Shown here piece after piece: positions 28,113-36,991 of a DNA stretch of 64,000 nt (its first letter is position 1; every line of letters begins with the position of its first letter). A program made the position numbers and the translations under genes. The notes beneath the pieces were generated by a model. The model searched no databases. It was not told the DNA's origin and saw nothing but the letters and a program-made list of their open reading frames with translations. Source of the stretch: Nitrosococcus halophilus Nc 4 (GTDB lineage: Bacteria > Pseudomonadota > Gammaproteobacteria > Nitrosococcales > Nitrosococcaceae); NCBI RefSeq assembly GCF_000024725.1, contig NC_013960.1, forward strand, positions 890,261 to 954,260, given 5' to 3'.

Positions 28113-31100
28113 CTAGCGCAGTTGGATCCAGGATATGCGGCCCGCATAGCCGGGCCCGGCATTTTCACGGGTGACTTCAATATTGCCAGTCGAACCACTG
28201 GTATATTTGAACTCCTGTCTCGGATTTGTCCCTGGACCGGAGATAACGCCCGGGGTGGGGATAATGCCTACCTTCGATTTTTTGCCGCCGGGAGGCGCAT
28301 AGTCATCGTTGCTATCGCCATTGGTATCGCCCACGTTGATGTAGTCGGCATTATCAAAAATTCCGTCATGATTGAGATCAAAGGGAGCAAAGGACAAGTG
28401 TCCGCCGTTGGTCGCATCCAGCTCCATGAGCCAACCGGTGCCACCAAAGTCGCAAAGTTCATCGGAAGGGATCAGGGTGGTGAAAATAATACGGCCGTTG
28501 CGTAGCAAGGAATCACTAACTTGCTTTTCACCATAGTTGTTGGTGTTGTTGTTCTCGGTGTTCACCAAATCCATATACCAGCCCTTGTGGGTGGACCAAT
28601 CAATAGTATTTCCCGTGGTGACTCGGAACTCGAAGGTGGTGTCAGCGGATCCATTCCCGTCGGTATCAAAGGCCTGGGCAACCTCCTGGGTAATCTCCTG
28701 CTGTAGCAGGTTGGAACGGTTAAAGGAAGTGAGGCTGGATTCATTTTTATCCCAGATGCCATAGAAAGTCTGGGTGGTTTGACCACTCTGGCTGTCGTCA
28801 TTGGTTTCGAGATATTTCCCGGTACCAAAATAAACCATAAAGGTATTGGGTTCCGTGGGATGGTGACCCACTTGGGGGCGGGTGGTAATGGGTTGGTAGC
28901 TGTTGTCAGCGGCCTTGGCGGTAAACAGGGGGAATAGGGTGCTGCCGCTCTTAAAGGAGATGTCCCAGGAACTGGCATTGCTGCTGGTGACATCAAATTT
29001 CCATAGATTACCGAAGAGGTCCCCCCCATAGATGTAGTCGACGATAAAATCCCCATTTACATCCACAGGGGCCACGGTGGCTAATCCATTGGGCCGATTC
29101 TGGAGGGTAGGGTCAAGGGCTTTCCCCACCAGCGTATCGATTTTCTTAATCAGCGTGCCGGTTTCCGCATCTACGATGAAAAGTACCGCATTACCAGTGA
29201 GGCTCCCGTTGCCATCGTTTTCGGTGTTGTTATAGCCATTGCCAAAAACCACCGCCCATTTGCCGTTGTTCATGCGCACGATGTTCGGCTCGCTAAAGGT
29301 ATAGCCGAGATCGGGATCATCGGCGTCGGTGAATTCCCAAAGCACCTTGGAAGCGATGGTGCTCTCGCTTGTGGTGGTACTAGGGGCGGTGGTGATATCC
29401 AAGGCGAAGATGCCTTGACCTCCCCCCCGAAGTCCTCCGGCAAGCACGGTGTGCCAATCACTACCGAAGAAGGCGTCCACCACGGTGGGGGTCCCATCCA
29501 CATAGTAGCGGTGGTTGTAATTGGGATCGCTGAGTTGATTGAGGTTTTCCAGGACAGCATTAGGGACATAGGCAAAGCGTTCTTCGCCGGTGGTGGCATC
29601 GAAAGCGTGGAGCATGCCGTCATTGGCTCCTACATAGACCATGGCCTCCCGGCTCGTTGTACTCTTGAATGTAGAGTAATTCGCTGTTTCCAATGTATCG
29701 GGATAGCGGAATTGAGGGGCTGTGCCCACGTATACAGGCGAAGAATGGACAATATCGCCGAGCTTATGAACCCGTTCGCGAAAGCCGGAAACTTCGGTAC
29801 CCCTAATGTAATCAAGACGTTCACTGCCTCGACCATCGGCGGTGCCAGTGGCGGGATCGGTATCCAGGGCCGTGGATTGGACGACATCCATCTCGGAACT
29901 GGCGGGGGAGGTGGGGTCCGTGGGCCAACGGAAGGGAATTCCGCTACTGGTAGAGGGTTTGTAGGTGACGATTTTTCGATTGTTGTTTGAAACCTCATCC
30001 AATAGCTCCGCCGCCTCCCAGTTTTTGGTGTCCAAGCTGCCATCGCTGTTAATGGGAAAGTCCAGCAGTTGCCCGGTCCAAGTGCCGCTGTTGAAGCGGG
30101 CTTGGTAAAGATGGCTATCGGTGCTGATGGAGCCGGTATTTAAGGCCACCGAAGAGTTAGAAGAAGTTTGCTCGATAATTTCATCAAAGGCCTTGGTCAA
30201 TTGATCTTCCAGTTTCAGGGCATTGGTGACCAAAAAATAATTATCAGGGATATTGTCACTGTTAATGTCCCATTCGGTTCCTTGGGGGATGTTGTCTTTG
30301 TTCCGGTCATTGAAACTGCCCCATTTGGAGGCGTACCACAGGGGATCCTTCAATAAGGTGGCGGCGCTGCTGGTTCCCGGTGTGAAAGTGCGGGTCGTGG
30401 TTAGGGGGAGGGCAGCACTATCTTGCCAGCCGTTGCCAGGGGTCGCTCCAGGGGGTGTGTCGAGGAAGTAATCGGGATCTTCCGCAACAGGGGTATCATC
30501 ATCCCTGACCTCTAAGTAGGTGCCGTCGGCGGTGGTGCCAGAGATCACGTACCCTATATGCTGGATGACGCAGCCGGCGGAGTAGGTGGAGTTTAGGGTA
30601 ATACTCACGGTGCCATCGCTATTGACCTGGTATTCATATTCCACAATCACATCCATGTCATGATCGGCCCCTTGTTCTACATCCTCGTAGTTGATGCGGA
30701 ATTTGCCGTAAGTGGAAGTCACTGTCTCGGCATAAAAATCCACAATTTGATCGGTGGGCTGGAAGTCCCCCTCGGCGCTGCTGATGTCACTGACTTCGCA
30801 ACCGCTAGTGGTGCCCACTGACTTGGCGAAGGGGACCAGGGTCAGGGTTTGGTTGTTGACCGGGATCTCGATTTTCGGTAAAGGCGAGGCCAAGGCGACC
30901 CCGAAGGTGCTCATTTTTTGTTCCCCATCAGCGGAATGGAGATCATTAGTATGGCCAAAGTAAGCCACGCTGGCGGCGTAGTAGCCCCCTAGCTTGGTGG
31001 GCTCTTCCGGGGATAAGCCGCGGATATTCCCTAGGCTGGTGACATTTTTCGCCGAGGGGGCGCCATCAGCGTCTGTGCCTGATTGGCCAATAAAATGGCT

Positions 31101-32543
31101 CCCGGCCACTCCTGGTTCATGGCTGGAGATGGTGTCCGCGAGGGTTTGGCTGTTGAGACCGGAAACATCCCCGCTGAAGCTGGAAAAGTAATTCCCTGGG
31201 ATTTGATCCGTGTCGTAGGAAGGATTGATATCGCTAATGACAATTTGGAAAGGTTTTGAACAAGCCGGGAAATTGGTGTCCGTGTAAGGATCATCCCAGC
31301 TAGCGGCGGGCAGCCCCAGATCGGTATCTGGTGAGGTATTCGTCCAATAATCGGGAGTGGGGGAGGCTTTGCCAGCAAAATAGCGCAATCCTTCGTACAT
31401 CATTTCAGCGATGGGATTGCCCCAATTAGGTTGTTCCCCTTCATTAATGGGGCGGGTACTAATCCAGGCGTCTGGCCAGCCGGGGCTATACTCATGGTCC
31501 CCATAGTCAAACTGAATGATCCTGAGGTTATCGATGGTTTTGATGATCCCGCTGGTGGAGGTAAAGGCGCCAGTATTAGAATCGATCTCATCGGTAATGC
31601 TCCCCATATTTTTTCTTAACACCCCGCCGGAAGTGTTTTTGGCATAGGAGCCAGTGAGCAAGCCAAAATACATGCTGTCGTTTTCGCCGTATTTTTGCAG
31701 TAAGCCGGTGGGTTTATATGATGAGGAACCGTACTGTTGGCAATTTTCTTCTAGCAAGGAGGAGGCGCAGGCCAATACTCGGATGGAATAATCCGTTGGC
31801 GTGCCCAAAGAGGTGTCAGCTACAGGCCGTTCTTTACTGACCCACTCCCAGATGGGGCTTGATTGGTTCTGGAGCAACCGCAGCACGGGTATATTCCCAT
31901 CAGCAAGACTGGTCACCGCAAACAGGTGCCGATTTCCCGAGGTGGGTAAGGCTAGTGGGGCGTATTGACTGAGATCATAACCATCCACGGCAGTACTGGT
32001 GTACTGTTTGCCCCAGCTATGGGCGTCTTGAGGAATGAAGGCCCCAGCTAGGACCGTCTCCGAGGCCGTGTCGATGTCCCGGTGTCCGCCATAGAACACT
32101 TTCCGGAGGGCATCCATGCGAGAAGTGGTGAGATAGTTGAGAAAATCCCCGCTCCAAGCACTGGAGCAGGTCTTGTCACTGGTGGCGGCGCTGGGTTCAA
32201 AGCGGTTGTCGCCGCTATCATAGAGGTAGCACTTGTAAGAATCGAAATAGCCGTAGTAATCGATAAGCGTGGGTTTATAGCCAATTTCAATGGTGCCATC
32301 CCCATTAAGATCAGAAGCATCGTTATAAGCTTCGTAGTAAAGCTTATGATCTTTCCCCATCACCAACATGGTTAGTGGAGAGGCATTGTCAGTGAGAAAA
32401 AGCGGTGAGACACTGAGGTCCAGATCAGCGCCTTGGGCAGGACTGAAATAACCCAGAGTGACTACAGTGGCTAGGGAATAGGCGGTAATTTTAAGCCGAG
32501 GCTTTTCCATCTGTGATTGTTGATTCATGTCGTTCCCCTTCAT
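28113..32543 (-). CDS. pilY1: Type IV pilus tip/adhesin assembly protein PilY1
   Basis: A 1476-residue exported protein with a signal peptide (ATVVTLGYFSPAQGA). The large N-terminal half includes VWA-like features. The C-terminal half forms the beta-propeller of PilY1, with AMVYVGANDGMLHAFDATTGEE and GQGIFALDIT. Calcium-binding Asp-rich loops occur (DINSDNIPDN; DLNHDGIFDNADY; DTNGDSNDD). PilY1 primes pilus assembly with minor pilins and acts in adhesion. The start is ATG at 32543, with another at residue 6. It overlaps pilW by 4 bases. Confidence 0.95.
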   Translation of the reverse strand: MKGNDMNQQSQMEKPRLKITAYSLATVVTLGYFSPAQGADLDLSVSPLFLTDNASPLTMLVMGKDHKLYYEAYNDASDLNGDGTIEIGYKPTLIDYYGYFDSYKCYLYDSGDNRFEPSAATSDKTCSSAWSGDFLNYLTTSRMDALRKVFYGGHRDIDTASETVLAGAFIPQDAHSWGKQYTSTAVDGYDLSQYAPLALPTSGNRHLFAVTSLADGNIPVLRLLQNQSSPIWEWVSKERPVADTSLGTPTDYSIRVLACASSLLEENCQQYGSSSYKPTGLLQKYGENDSMYFGLLTGSYAKNTSGGVLRKNMGSITDEIDSNTGAFTSTSGIIKTIDNLRIIQFDYGDHEYSPGWPDAWISTRPINEGEQPNWGNPIAEMMYEGLRYFAGKASPTPDYWTNTSPDTDLGLPAASWDDPYTDTNFPACSKPFQIVISDINPSYDTDQIPGNYFSSFSGDVSGLNSQTLADTISSHEPGVAGSHFIGQSGTDADGAPSAKNVTSLGNIRGLSPEEPTKLGGYYAASVAYFGHTNDLHSADGEQKMSTFGVALASPLPKIEIPVNNQTLTLVPFAKSVGTTSGCEVSDISSAEGDFQPTDQIVDFYAETVTSTYGKFRINYEDVEQGADHDMDVIVEYEYQVNSDGTVSITLNSTYSAGCVIQHIGYVISGTTADGTYLEVRDDDTPVAEDPDYFLDTPPGATPGNGWQDSAALPLTTTRTFTPGTSSAATLLKDPLWYASKWGSFNDRNKDNIPQGTEWDINSDNIPDNYFLVTNALKLEDQLTKAFDEIIEQTSSNSSVALNTGSISTDSHLYQARFNSGTWTGQLLDFPINSDGSLDTKNWEAAELLDEVSNNNRKIVTYKPSTSSGIPFRWPTDPTSPASSEMDVVQSTALDTDPATGTADGRGSERLDYIRGTEVSGFRERVHKLGDIVHSSPVYVGTAPQFRYPDTLETANYSTFKSTTSREAMVYVGANDGMLHAFDATTGEERFAYVPNAVLENLNQLSDPNYNHRYYVDGTPTVVDAFFGSDWHTVLAGGLRGGGQGIFALDITTAPSTTTSESTIASKVLWEFTDADDPDLGYTFSEPNIVRMNNGKWAVVFGNGYNNTENDGNGSLTGNAVLFIVDAETGTLIKKIDTLVGKALDPTLQNRPNGLATVAPVDVNGDFIVDYIYGGDLFGNLWKFDVTSSNASSWDISFKSGSTLFPLFTAKAADNSYQPITTRPQVGHHPTEPNTFMVYFGTGKYLETNDDSQSGQTTQTFYGIWDKNESSLTSFNRSNLLQQEITQEVAQAFDTDGNGSADTTFEFRVTTGNTIDWSTHKGWYMDLVNTENNNTNNYGEKQVSDSLLRNGRIIFTTLIPSDELCDFGGTGWLMELDATNGGHLSFAPFDLNHDGIFDNADYINVGDTNGDSNDDYAPPGGKKSKVGIIPTPGVISGPGTNPRQEFKYTSGSTGNIEVTRENAGPGYAGRISWIQLR

Positions 32544-33559
32544 AGGGTTCTATTTCTCAAATTTACTGTTGCGGTGAAGATTCGCCGCAGGCGCCTATCG
32601 TTGGGGGTCGTGGTGGCCCCATTGAAGGTATAGGGTTGGGGGGTAGCGGCTAGGTTATCTTCCAAGGTTTGTAGCAGCAGGCTGAGGCGCACATTGATGA
32701 CATTATTCCAGTCGGTCACGCTGTCCGCGGTCACGTAAAGGTTGGCCTCCCGGTTACCATCGGTATCTTCGCCGTAGAGGATTTGTATATCCTCCACTCC
32801 TTCGATGAGTTCTTGGGGAGCGGCGTTGCCTACTATCCGGTATAGGGCCGGGTCACCTTCAGGGTTGTTGCGGAGGTAATAGGTGCTGGTGGTGACCCGA
32901 ATGATGGCGGCCTTGTTGGTATATATTTTTCCGAGATCTTTTGTGGCATTGCCAGGGGTGCCAACCCCAGTGTTATGGGCCAGGCTGCCGGAGGTGTCCG
33001 GGTTCGCGCTGCTGATTTGAAAGATGGCCGAATCGATGCAGTCGGAGACCATGACAATATCAAATTGGCTCAGACCATTATCGGTATCGGTATGAAGGTC
33101 CGCAGAAGTATTAGGCATGAAGGGAGGCTTAACCTTGGCCAGATTCCCCGAGGCATGGCGAAGGGTCAGCACATCCCGGCCGCCCAAAGGGCTGGTGATG
33201 GTGCTGTCCAGAGCCGGAGTCCAGGTGGTGGCGCTGGTGGCCTCGAAGCCCTGCAATGCCGTGGAAAAATCCCAAGCATACTGGCTGGCGTTGTTGAGGG
33301 TATTGACGATACGGGTGGTGCTTCCGGCGCAACCGAAGAAGCCGGCGCTGCGCACATCCCGGCTGATAAGGTTGATGGCAAAGCGTCCGTTTTCCTGGAG
33401 CCGGGAGAGGGCTTCCTGGACCCGGTACCCCTGTTTGCTGTTGACAAAAACCTGGGTAACCCCAGCCGTGAGTAGAAGGCTGACTGTGGTGGCGACTAAA
33501 ATCTCCGTTATGGAGAGACCTCGTTGTCGGCGCCGTAAATGAAGACCAGACCGGTTCAT
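32540..33559 (-). CDS. pilW: Type IV pilus minor pilin PilW, downstream copy
   Basis: A minor pilin of 339 residues from the ATG at 33559 (MNRSGLHLRRRQRGLSITEILVATTVS read in parts). The prepilin leader is RG, then LSITEILVATTVSLLL with Glu. The rest is near-identical to the other pilW at 34280-35305, especially the C-terminal 50 codons. It is followed by pilY1 with a 4-base overlap (ATGA). An in-frame extension upstream of the ATG is not supported. The operon carries two pilW genes flanking pilX, which is unusual. Confidence 0.92.
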   Translation of the reverse strand: MNRSGLHLRRRQRGLSITEILVATTVSLLLTAGVTQVFVNSKQGYRVQEALSRLQENGRFAINLISRDVRSAGFFGCAGSTTRIVNTLNNASQYAWDFSTALQGFEATSATTWTPALDSTITSPLGGRDVLTLRHASGNLAKVKPPFMPNTSADLHTDTDNGLSQFDIVMVSDCIDSAIFQISSANPDTSGSLAHNTGVGTPGNATKDLGKIYTNKAAIIRVTTSTYYLRNNPEGDPALYRIVGNAAPQELIEGVEDIQILYGEDTDGNREANLYVTADSVTDWNNVINVRLSLLLQTLEDNLAATPQPYTFNGATTTPNDRRLRRIFTATVNLRNRTL

Positions 33560-33578
33560 CTCTCGGTACTTACAACTC

Positions 33579-34283
33579 TTAGAAGCGACGGGTATAGGTG
33601 GTCTGGAGAATGGCTTGAGCGTCGTCGCTCCCCCCCGTGCCCCGGGCGGTAATTCGATAGGTATGCCTTCCCACTTCATCATTTTGCCTGCCAATGACGA
33701 GGGTGTCTTTGAGAAAGGAGTGGTATTCGATAAGGTGTCTGGGGGCCGTCTTTACCTCGGTGAGGGTGGCATTACCATAGATGCGCGTGTCGCCGCTGGT
33801 TTTCCACCAATTGATGTCGAGAAAGTCGCCTCCATTGAGAACATTAATTTGCCACACCAGATCACAAGGGGGCGTGCTGCAGCTGCTTTGGGGAGTGGGT
33901 TCGGTGATTTGTTGCCCCAACCAATCCTCGCCAGCTCGCAGGGCTGCCTCAGCAGCCTGGAAGGCCAGGTTCTGGTCGCGCATATTGCCTGCCATCTTTT
34001 CCTCTAGGGCCGTGGTCTGTACGGCGGTTACCCCGATAAGGCTCAGGACAAGCAATATTAAGAGGCTGATGATGAGGGTCGCACCCTGTTGTGAGGGATG
34101 ATTGGTAAGCGCCCCAGCGACAGTTTTGAGGGGTTGGTTTTTTTGAACTCTATCCCAGCCAGCACACTCTTCTTCGTGCCCACAGCGCACCCTACTGGTC
34201 GGCTTGCAGGGGAGGGTGAGCTGCGCGAAACCGACCGCGTTCTTCTCAAAATTTTTGCCGAGATACCTAGAAGTTGCATTCAT
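33579..34283 (-). CDS. pilX: Minor pilin PilX with repeat-derived N-terminal extension
   Basis: PilX is recognised from QQGATLIISLLILLVLSLIGVTAVQTTALEEKMAGNMRDQNLAFQAAEAAL, read in pieces, where the leader glycine (Gly67) comes before the hydrophobic helix. Normally this glycine lies within the first 10-15 residues. Here the ATG at 34283 overlaps the pilW stop (ATGA), so translation likely starts there, and residues about 5-62 come from a dispersed repeat. No start codon is available closer to the leader. Whether a 67-residue leader can be processed is doubtful; a broken or altered function is possible. Confidence 0.85.
   Translation of the reverse strand: MNATSRYLGKNFEKNAVGFAQLTLPCKPTSRVRCGHEEECAGWDRVQKNQPLKTVAGALTNHPSQQGATLIISLLILLVLSLIGVTAVQTTALEEKMAGNMRDQNLAFQAAEAALRAGEDWLGQQITEPTPQSSCSTPPCDLVWQINVLNGGDFLDINWWKTSGDTRIYGNATLTEVKTAPRHLIEYHSFLKDTLVIGRQNDEVGRHTYRITARGTGGSDDAQAILQTTYTRRF
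34117..34250 (-). repeat. Dispersed repeat, copy B, inside pilX 5' end
   Basis: On the minus strand the order TTTTGAGAAGAACGCGG ... GCACGAAGAAG ... GCTGGGATAGAGT ... AACCCCTCAAAACTGTCGCTG matches copy A at about 20897-20986. The copies differ by small changes and spacing. The open reading frame stays intact across the repeat and encodes residues about 10-58 of PilX. Boundaries are approximate. Confidence 0.55.
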
Positions 34284-35305
34284 AATGTTCTATTTCTCAA
34301 ATTTACTGTTGCGGTGAAGACTCGCCGCAGGCGCCTATCGTTGGGGGTCGTGGTGGCCCCATTGAAGGTATAGGGTTGGGGGGTAGCGGCTAGGTTATCT
34401 TCCAAGGTTTGTAGCAGCAGGCTGAGGCGCACATTGATGACATTATTCCAGTCGATGACGTTATCTGCGGTTACGTAAGCATTCGCCTCCCGGTTACCAT
34501 CGGTATCCTCGCCGTAGAGGATTTGCATATCCTCCACTCCTTCGATGAGTTCTTGAGGAGCGGCGTTGCCTGCTATCCGGTATAGGGCCGGGTCACCTTC
34601 AGCGTTGTTGCGGAGGTAATAGGTGCTGGTGGTGACCCGGATGACTGTGGCCTTATTGGTGTATTCCTTTCCTAGCTCTTGAGTGGCATTGCCGGGGGTG
34701 CCGACCCCAGTGTTATGGGCCAGGCTGCCGGAGGTGTCCGGGTTCGCGCTGCTGATTTGAAAGATGGCCGAATCGATGCAGTCGGAGACCATGACCACGT
34801 CAAATTGATTGAGGCCATTGCCGGGATTGGTTTGGATATCGGCGGAGCCAGGGGGTGTGCCTCCAGGATGGAGAACGACTTGGGTGGGATCTCCCGAAGC
34901 ATGGCGGATAGTGATTACATCTCTGCTATCTAGAGGATTTGTGATACTGGTATCTAGGGCAGGGGCCCAAGTGCCTGGGCTGGCGGCCTCGAAGCCCTGC
35001 AATGCCGTGGAAAAATCCCAAGCATATTGGTTGGCGTTGTTAAGGGTATTGACGATACGGGTGGTGCTTCCGGCGCAACCGAAGAAACCGGCGCTGCGCA
35101 CATCCCGGCTGATAAATTCTATGGCGAAGCGCCCATTCTCCTGAAGCCTGGAGAGGGCTTCCTGGACTCGGTAGCCCTGCTTGCTGTTGGCAAAAATCTG
35201 GGTGATGCTTCCTATGAGAATGAAGCCTGCCGTGAGCGCTACTAAAATTTCGACTATGGAGAGCCCCTGTTGCAGGGGTCTTGAAGGGAAACTTGGCGGG
35301 CTCAT
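34280..35305 (-). CDS. pilW: Type IV pilus minor pilin PilW, upstream copy
   Basis: A 341-residue minor pilin with leader QQG then LSIVEILVALTAGFILIG, Glu at +5. The body matches the other pilW through ANSKQGYRVQEALSRLQENG, DVRSAGFFGCAGS and YYLRNN, diverging mainly near residues 1-40 and 110-150. The first 150 bases read from the C-terminal end are almost identical at DNA level. It overlaps pilV by 4 bases upstream and pilX by 4 bases downstream. This suggests recent tandem duplication or gene conversion. Confidence 0.93.
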   Translation of the reverse strand: MSPPSFPSRPLQQGLSIVEILVALTAGFILIGSITQIFANSKQGYRVQEALSRLQENGRFAIEFISRDVRSAGFFGCAGSTTRIVNTLNNANQYAWDFSTALQGFEAASPGTWAPALDTSITNPLDSRDVITIRHASGDPTQVVLHPGGTPPGSADIQTNPGNGLNQFDVVMVSDCIDSAIFQISSANPDTSGSLAHNTGVGTPGNATQELGKEYTNKATVIRVTTSTYYLRNNAEGDPALYRIAGNAAPQELIEGVEDMQILYGEDTDGNREANAYVTADNVIDWNNVINVRLSLLLQTLEDNLAATPQPYTFNGATTTPNDRRLRRVFTATVNLRNRTL

Positions 35306-35817
35306 AGCTCGGTACTCATGGAGAATTGCTTGGTTATGGGATCGTTACCGTCGTCATTTTCGACATTCTCTTTTCGTGCCCAAGTTTCGTCCCATTGCAC
35401 CGTGACAGTAATGACACTTGGGCTGGCAACTACGGGCTGGCTGATTCCACCATCGCCCGCAGGCAATGCGATAGTGAGATTTTGAATCCAGTCGTTCACG
35501 TCATAAGTCGCTAATTCGTCTGCTGCGCAGTTCGTTGCAGTACAGTCTTTTGCAGGGGTGACGGGCGTGGCGTCTAGGGCGAGGTTATAGTTGCCACTCA
35601 GAGCGACAGTGCGGTTGGCGCGCATCCGGTCGACGATGTCATAGGCTAGCAAAGTGGCTTGGCTGCGCAGATAGGCGCTGTGATTATTGCGTAAACCGGT
35701 GGCTTGAAGTCCCGCTAGCCCTAGTAGTCCAACAGATAGGATTACTACCGAGATGAGGACTTCCAGCAAGGAATAACCTTTTGCAAGAGGAGCTATTAGT
35801 GCAAAGTGATGCTTCAT
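35302..35817 (-). CDS. pilV: Type IV pilus minor pilin PilV
   Basis: A minor pilin of 171 residues from the ATG at 35817. Leader KG then YSLLEVLISVVILSVGLLGLAGLQATGL, with the usual Glu at +5. The downstream RSQATLLAYDIVDRMRANR is typical of PilV. The start overlaps the fimT stop (ATGA), so the frame is well placed. It is second in the operon after fimT and before the first pilW. Confidence 0.93.
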   Translation of the reverse strand: MKHHFALIAPLAKGYSLLEVLISVVILSVGLLGLAGLQATGLRNNHSAYLRSQATLLAYDIVDRMRANRTVALSGNYNLALDATPVTPAKDCTATNCAADELATYDVNDWIQNLTIALPAGDGGISQPVVASPSVITVTVQWDETWARKENVENDDGNDPITKQFSMSTEL

Positions 35818-36383
35818 GAGCAAGTCGCCTCGGTTGAGCGGACACGGCCCGTGCTGTTGATGACAATTTGGCGGGCCTTGGGAGGATGGCATAGGGTGAG
35901 GGTGCCCATTTGGAGTGCACCATCGGTGCGTTGCGTCGTCCCATTGGGTATGTAGGAGATATAGTTAGCCACATGGGTATTTCCCGTCAGGTTATGATTA
36001 GGACCTCCCTCCAGGGTCTCATGGACACGGAGGATGGTTTCTCCCGCATCTAGGACGGCATCTTCGTTGACATCGACGAAGATGATCCAACCGCTATCCC
36101 AGCCAACGGTGCTTGAAGTATTACACCCTGGTGAAGAACTCGTGCTGTTAGTGCTTTTGCAAACGGTGATCCGTTGTCCTCGTTTGACTGCTTCGCTACG
36201 GGCGAGATTTAAAGTGGTGATGAATTCATTGGCTTGAGTCACCATTCGATTATTTCTGATGGTTTCCTGAAAACTTGGAATTGCCATCGTGGTTATAATC
36301 GCGGCAATGGCCATCGTGATAATGAGCTCAACTAAGGTAAAACCTCTAAAACCTCGCCTAAAAATGCACATGGTGTTATTCAT
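35814..36383 (-). CDS. fimT: Type IV pilus minor pilin FimT/FimU (GspH family)
   Basis: The first gene of the minor pilin operon. Leader RG then FTLVELIITMAIAAIITTMAIPSFQE, Glu at +5, then the GspH-like body ANEFITTLNLARSEAVKRGQRITVCKS. The C-terminus has CRVCS-like cysteines. The 189-residue length fits. Minor pilins FimU/FimT, PilV, PilW and PilX with PilE form the pilus tip together with PilY1. The promoter region is the 356 bases upstream, before the omega RNA. Confidence 0.92.
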   Translation of the reverse strand: MNNTMCIFRRGFRGFTLVELIITMAIAAIITTMAIPSFQETIRNNRMVTQANEFITTLNLARSEAVKRGQRITVCKSTNSTSSSPGCNTSSTVGWDSGWIIFVDVNEDAVLDAGETILRVHETLEGGPNHNLTGNTHVANYISYIPNGTTQRTDGALQMGTLTLCHPPKARQIVINSTGRVRSTEATCS

Positions 36384-36739
36384 AGTGGCCTAGATCGTGC
36401 TGTTAGCCAGTGATGGAAAAAAGGCGTGTAAATATTTATGCCTAGAATATCGGGTCTTTCAAAGTGAGATGTGAAGCATTCTGCAAATTTGTTTTTGGCC
36501 TTGGAAAAAATTTGATAAATGCCTCCATCCACTCGGATTTGGTGCTTATTGCCCTTGGCTAGGAGCGCCCTAAAGCTTCCATTTATAGGTTTTGATCGGC
36601 AAAAATCGTCGTAACTTAAGACGTCGTCATATCGTTTCCCTAGGTATAATTCAGGTTAAGGTGGTTGCATGCAGTTACTGGGATTGCAAGATGGATGTTG
36701 AGTCGTCGCTTCACTCATTCTCCAAGTTCGTCCTGAACT
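36384..36739. other. Intergenic region between fimT and the omega RNA
   Basis: No credible gene. It must hold the divergent promoter for the minor pilin operon, but I see no clear sigma-54 or sigma-70 element I would commit to. The 3' part (from about 36710) probably contains the 16-20 base guide segment of the omega RNA, which in IscB systems lies just upstream of the conserved scaffold. Confidence 0.5.
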
Positions 36740-36991
36740 TTTTGAATGAGTGGGTTGGCTCAACCAGCCTCAGCCCTCCTGCCTGCAGCCTGCCTGCAGC
36801 AGGCAGGCAGGCAGGTCGGGGCTACGGTCGAAAGTGAAGAGAAATCGACTCACCCTAGGGTGCATCTCCCAGCCCTAGGCTCTGAGGTCAAAATCGAACT
36901 AGCACATTGCGGCAAGTGTGCGAACGATGAGACTGAACGACCTTTCGATTCTTTGGCGAGGGAACCTTAACTTTTAGAGTAGCGAAAGCTA
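36740..36991 (+). ncRNA. IscB-associated omega RNA (HEARO)
   Basis: Non-coding RNA expected immediately upstream of IscB genes. The stretch before the ATG shows conserved HEARO features: an AGCCC (36772) / GGGCT (36819) stem enclosing a long GCAGG hairpin; the block CACCCTAGGGTGCATCTCCC; the CCTAGGCTCTGAGGTC segment; and the 3' end GAGGGAACCTTAACTTTT followed by AGTAGCGAAAGCT, just before the start codon. In studied IscB systems this RNA carries a guide at its 5' end and directs DNA cleavage. The exact 5' end is uncertain. Confidence 0.8.
36778..36815. repeat. GCAGG hairpin repeat, copy within omega RNA
   Basis: CCTGCCTGCAG occurs twice in tandem here (36778-36799), then CAGGCAGGCAGGCAGG (to 36815), forming a long stem that lies within the omega RNA. 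The same sequence, without the 11-bp tandem unit, recurs just after iscB at 38312-38338, both preceded by CCCT. Confidence 0.7.

Noticed and set aside
29415-29990. Plus-strand frame of 191 codons inside pilY1
   Set aside because: Antisense to the PilY1 propeller; no independent support.
36778-36815. CRISPR-like array at the GCAGG repeats
   Set aside because: Units are contiguous with no spacers; it is a hairpin, not an array. No CRISPR array was seen anywhere in the window.
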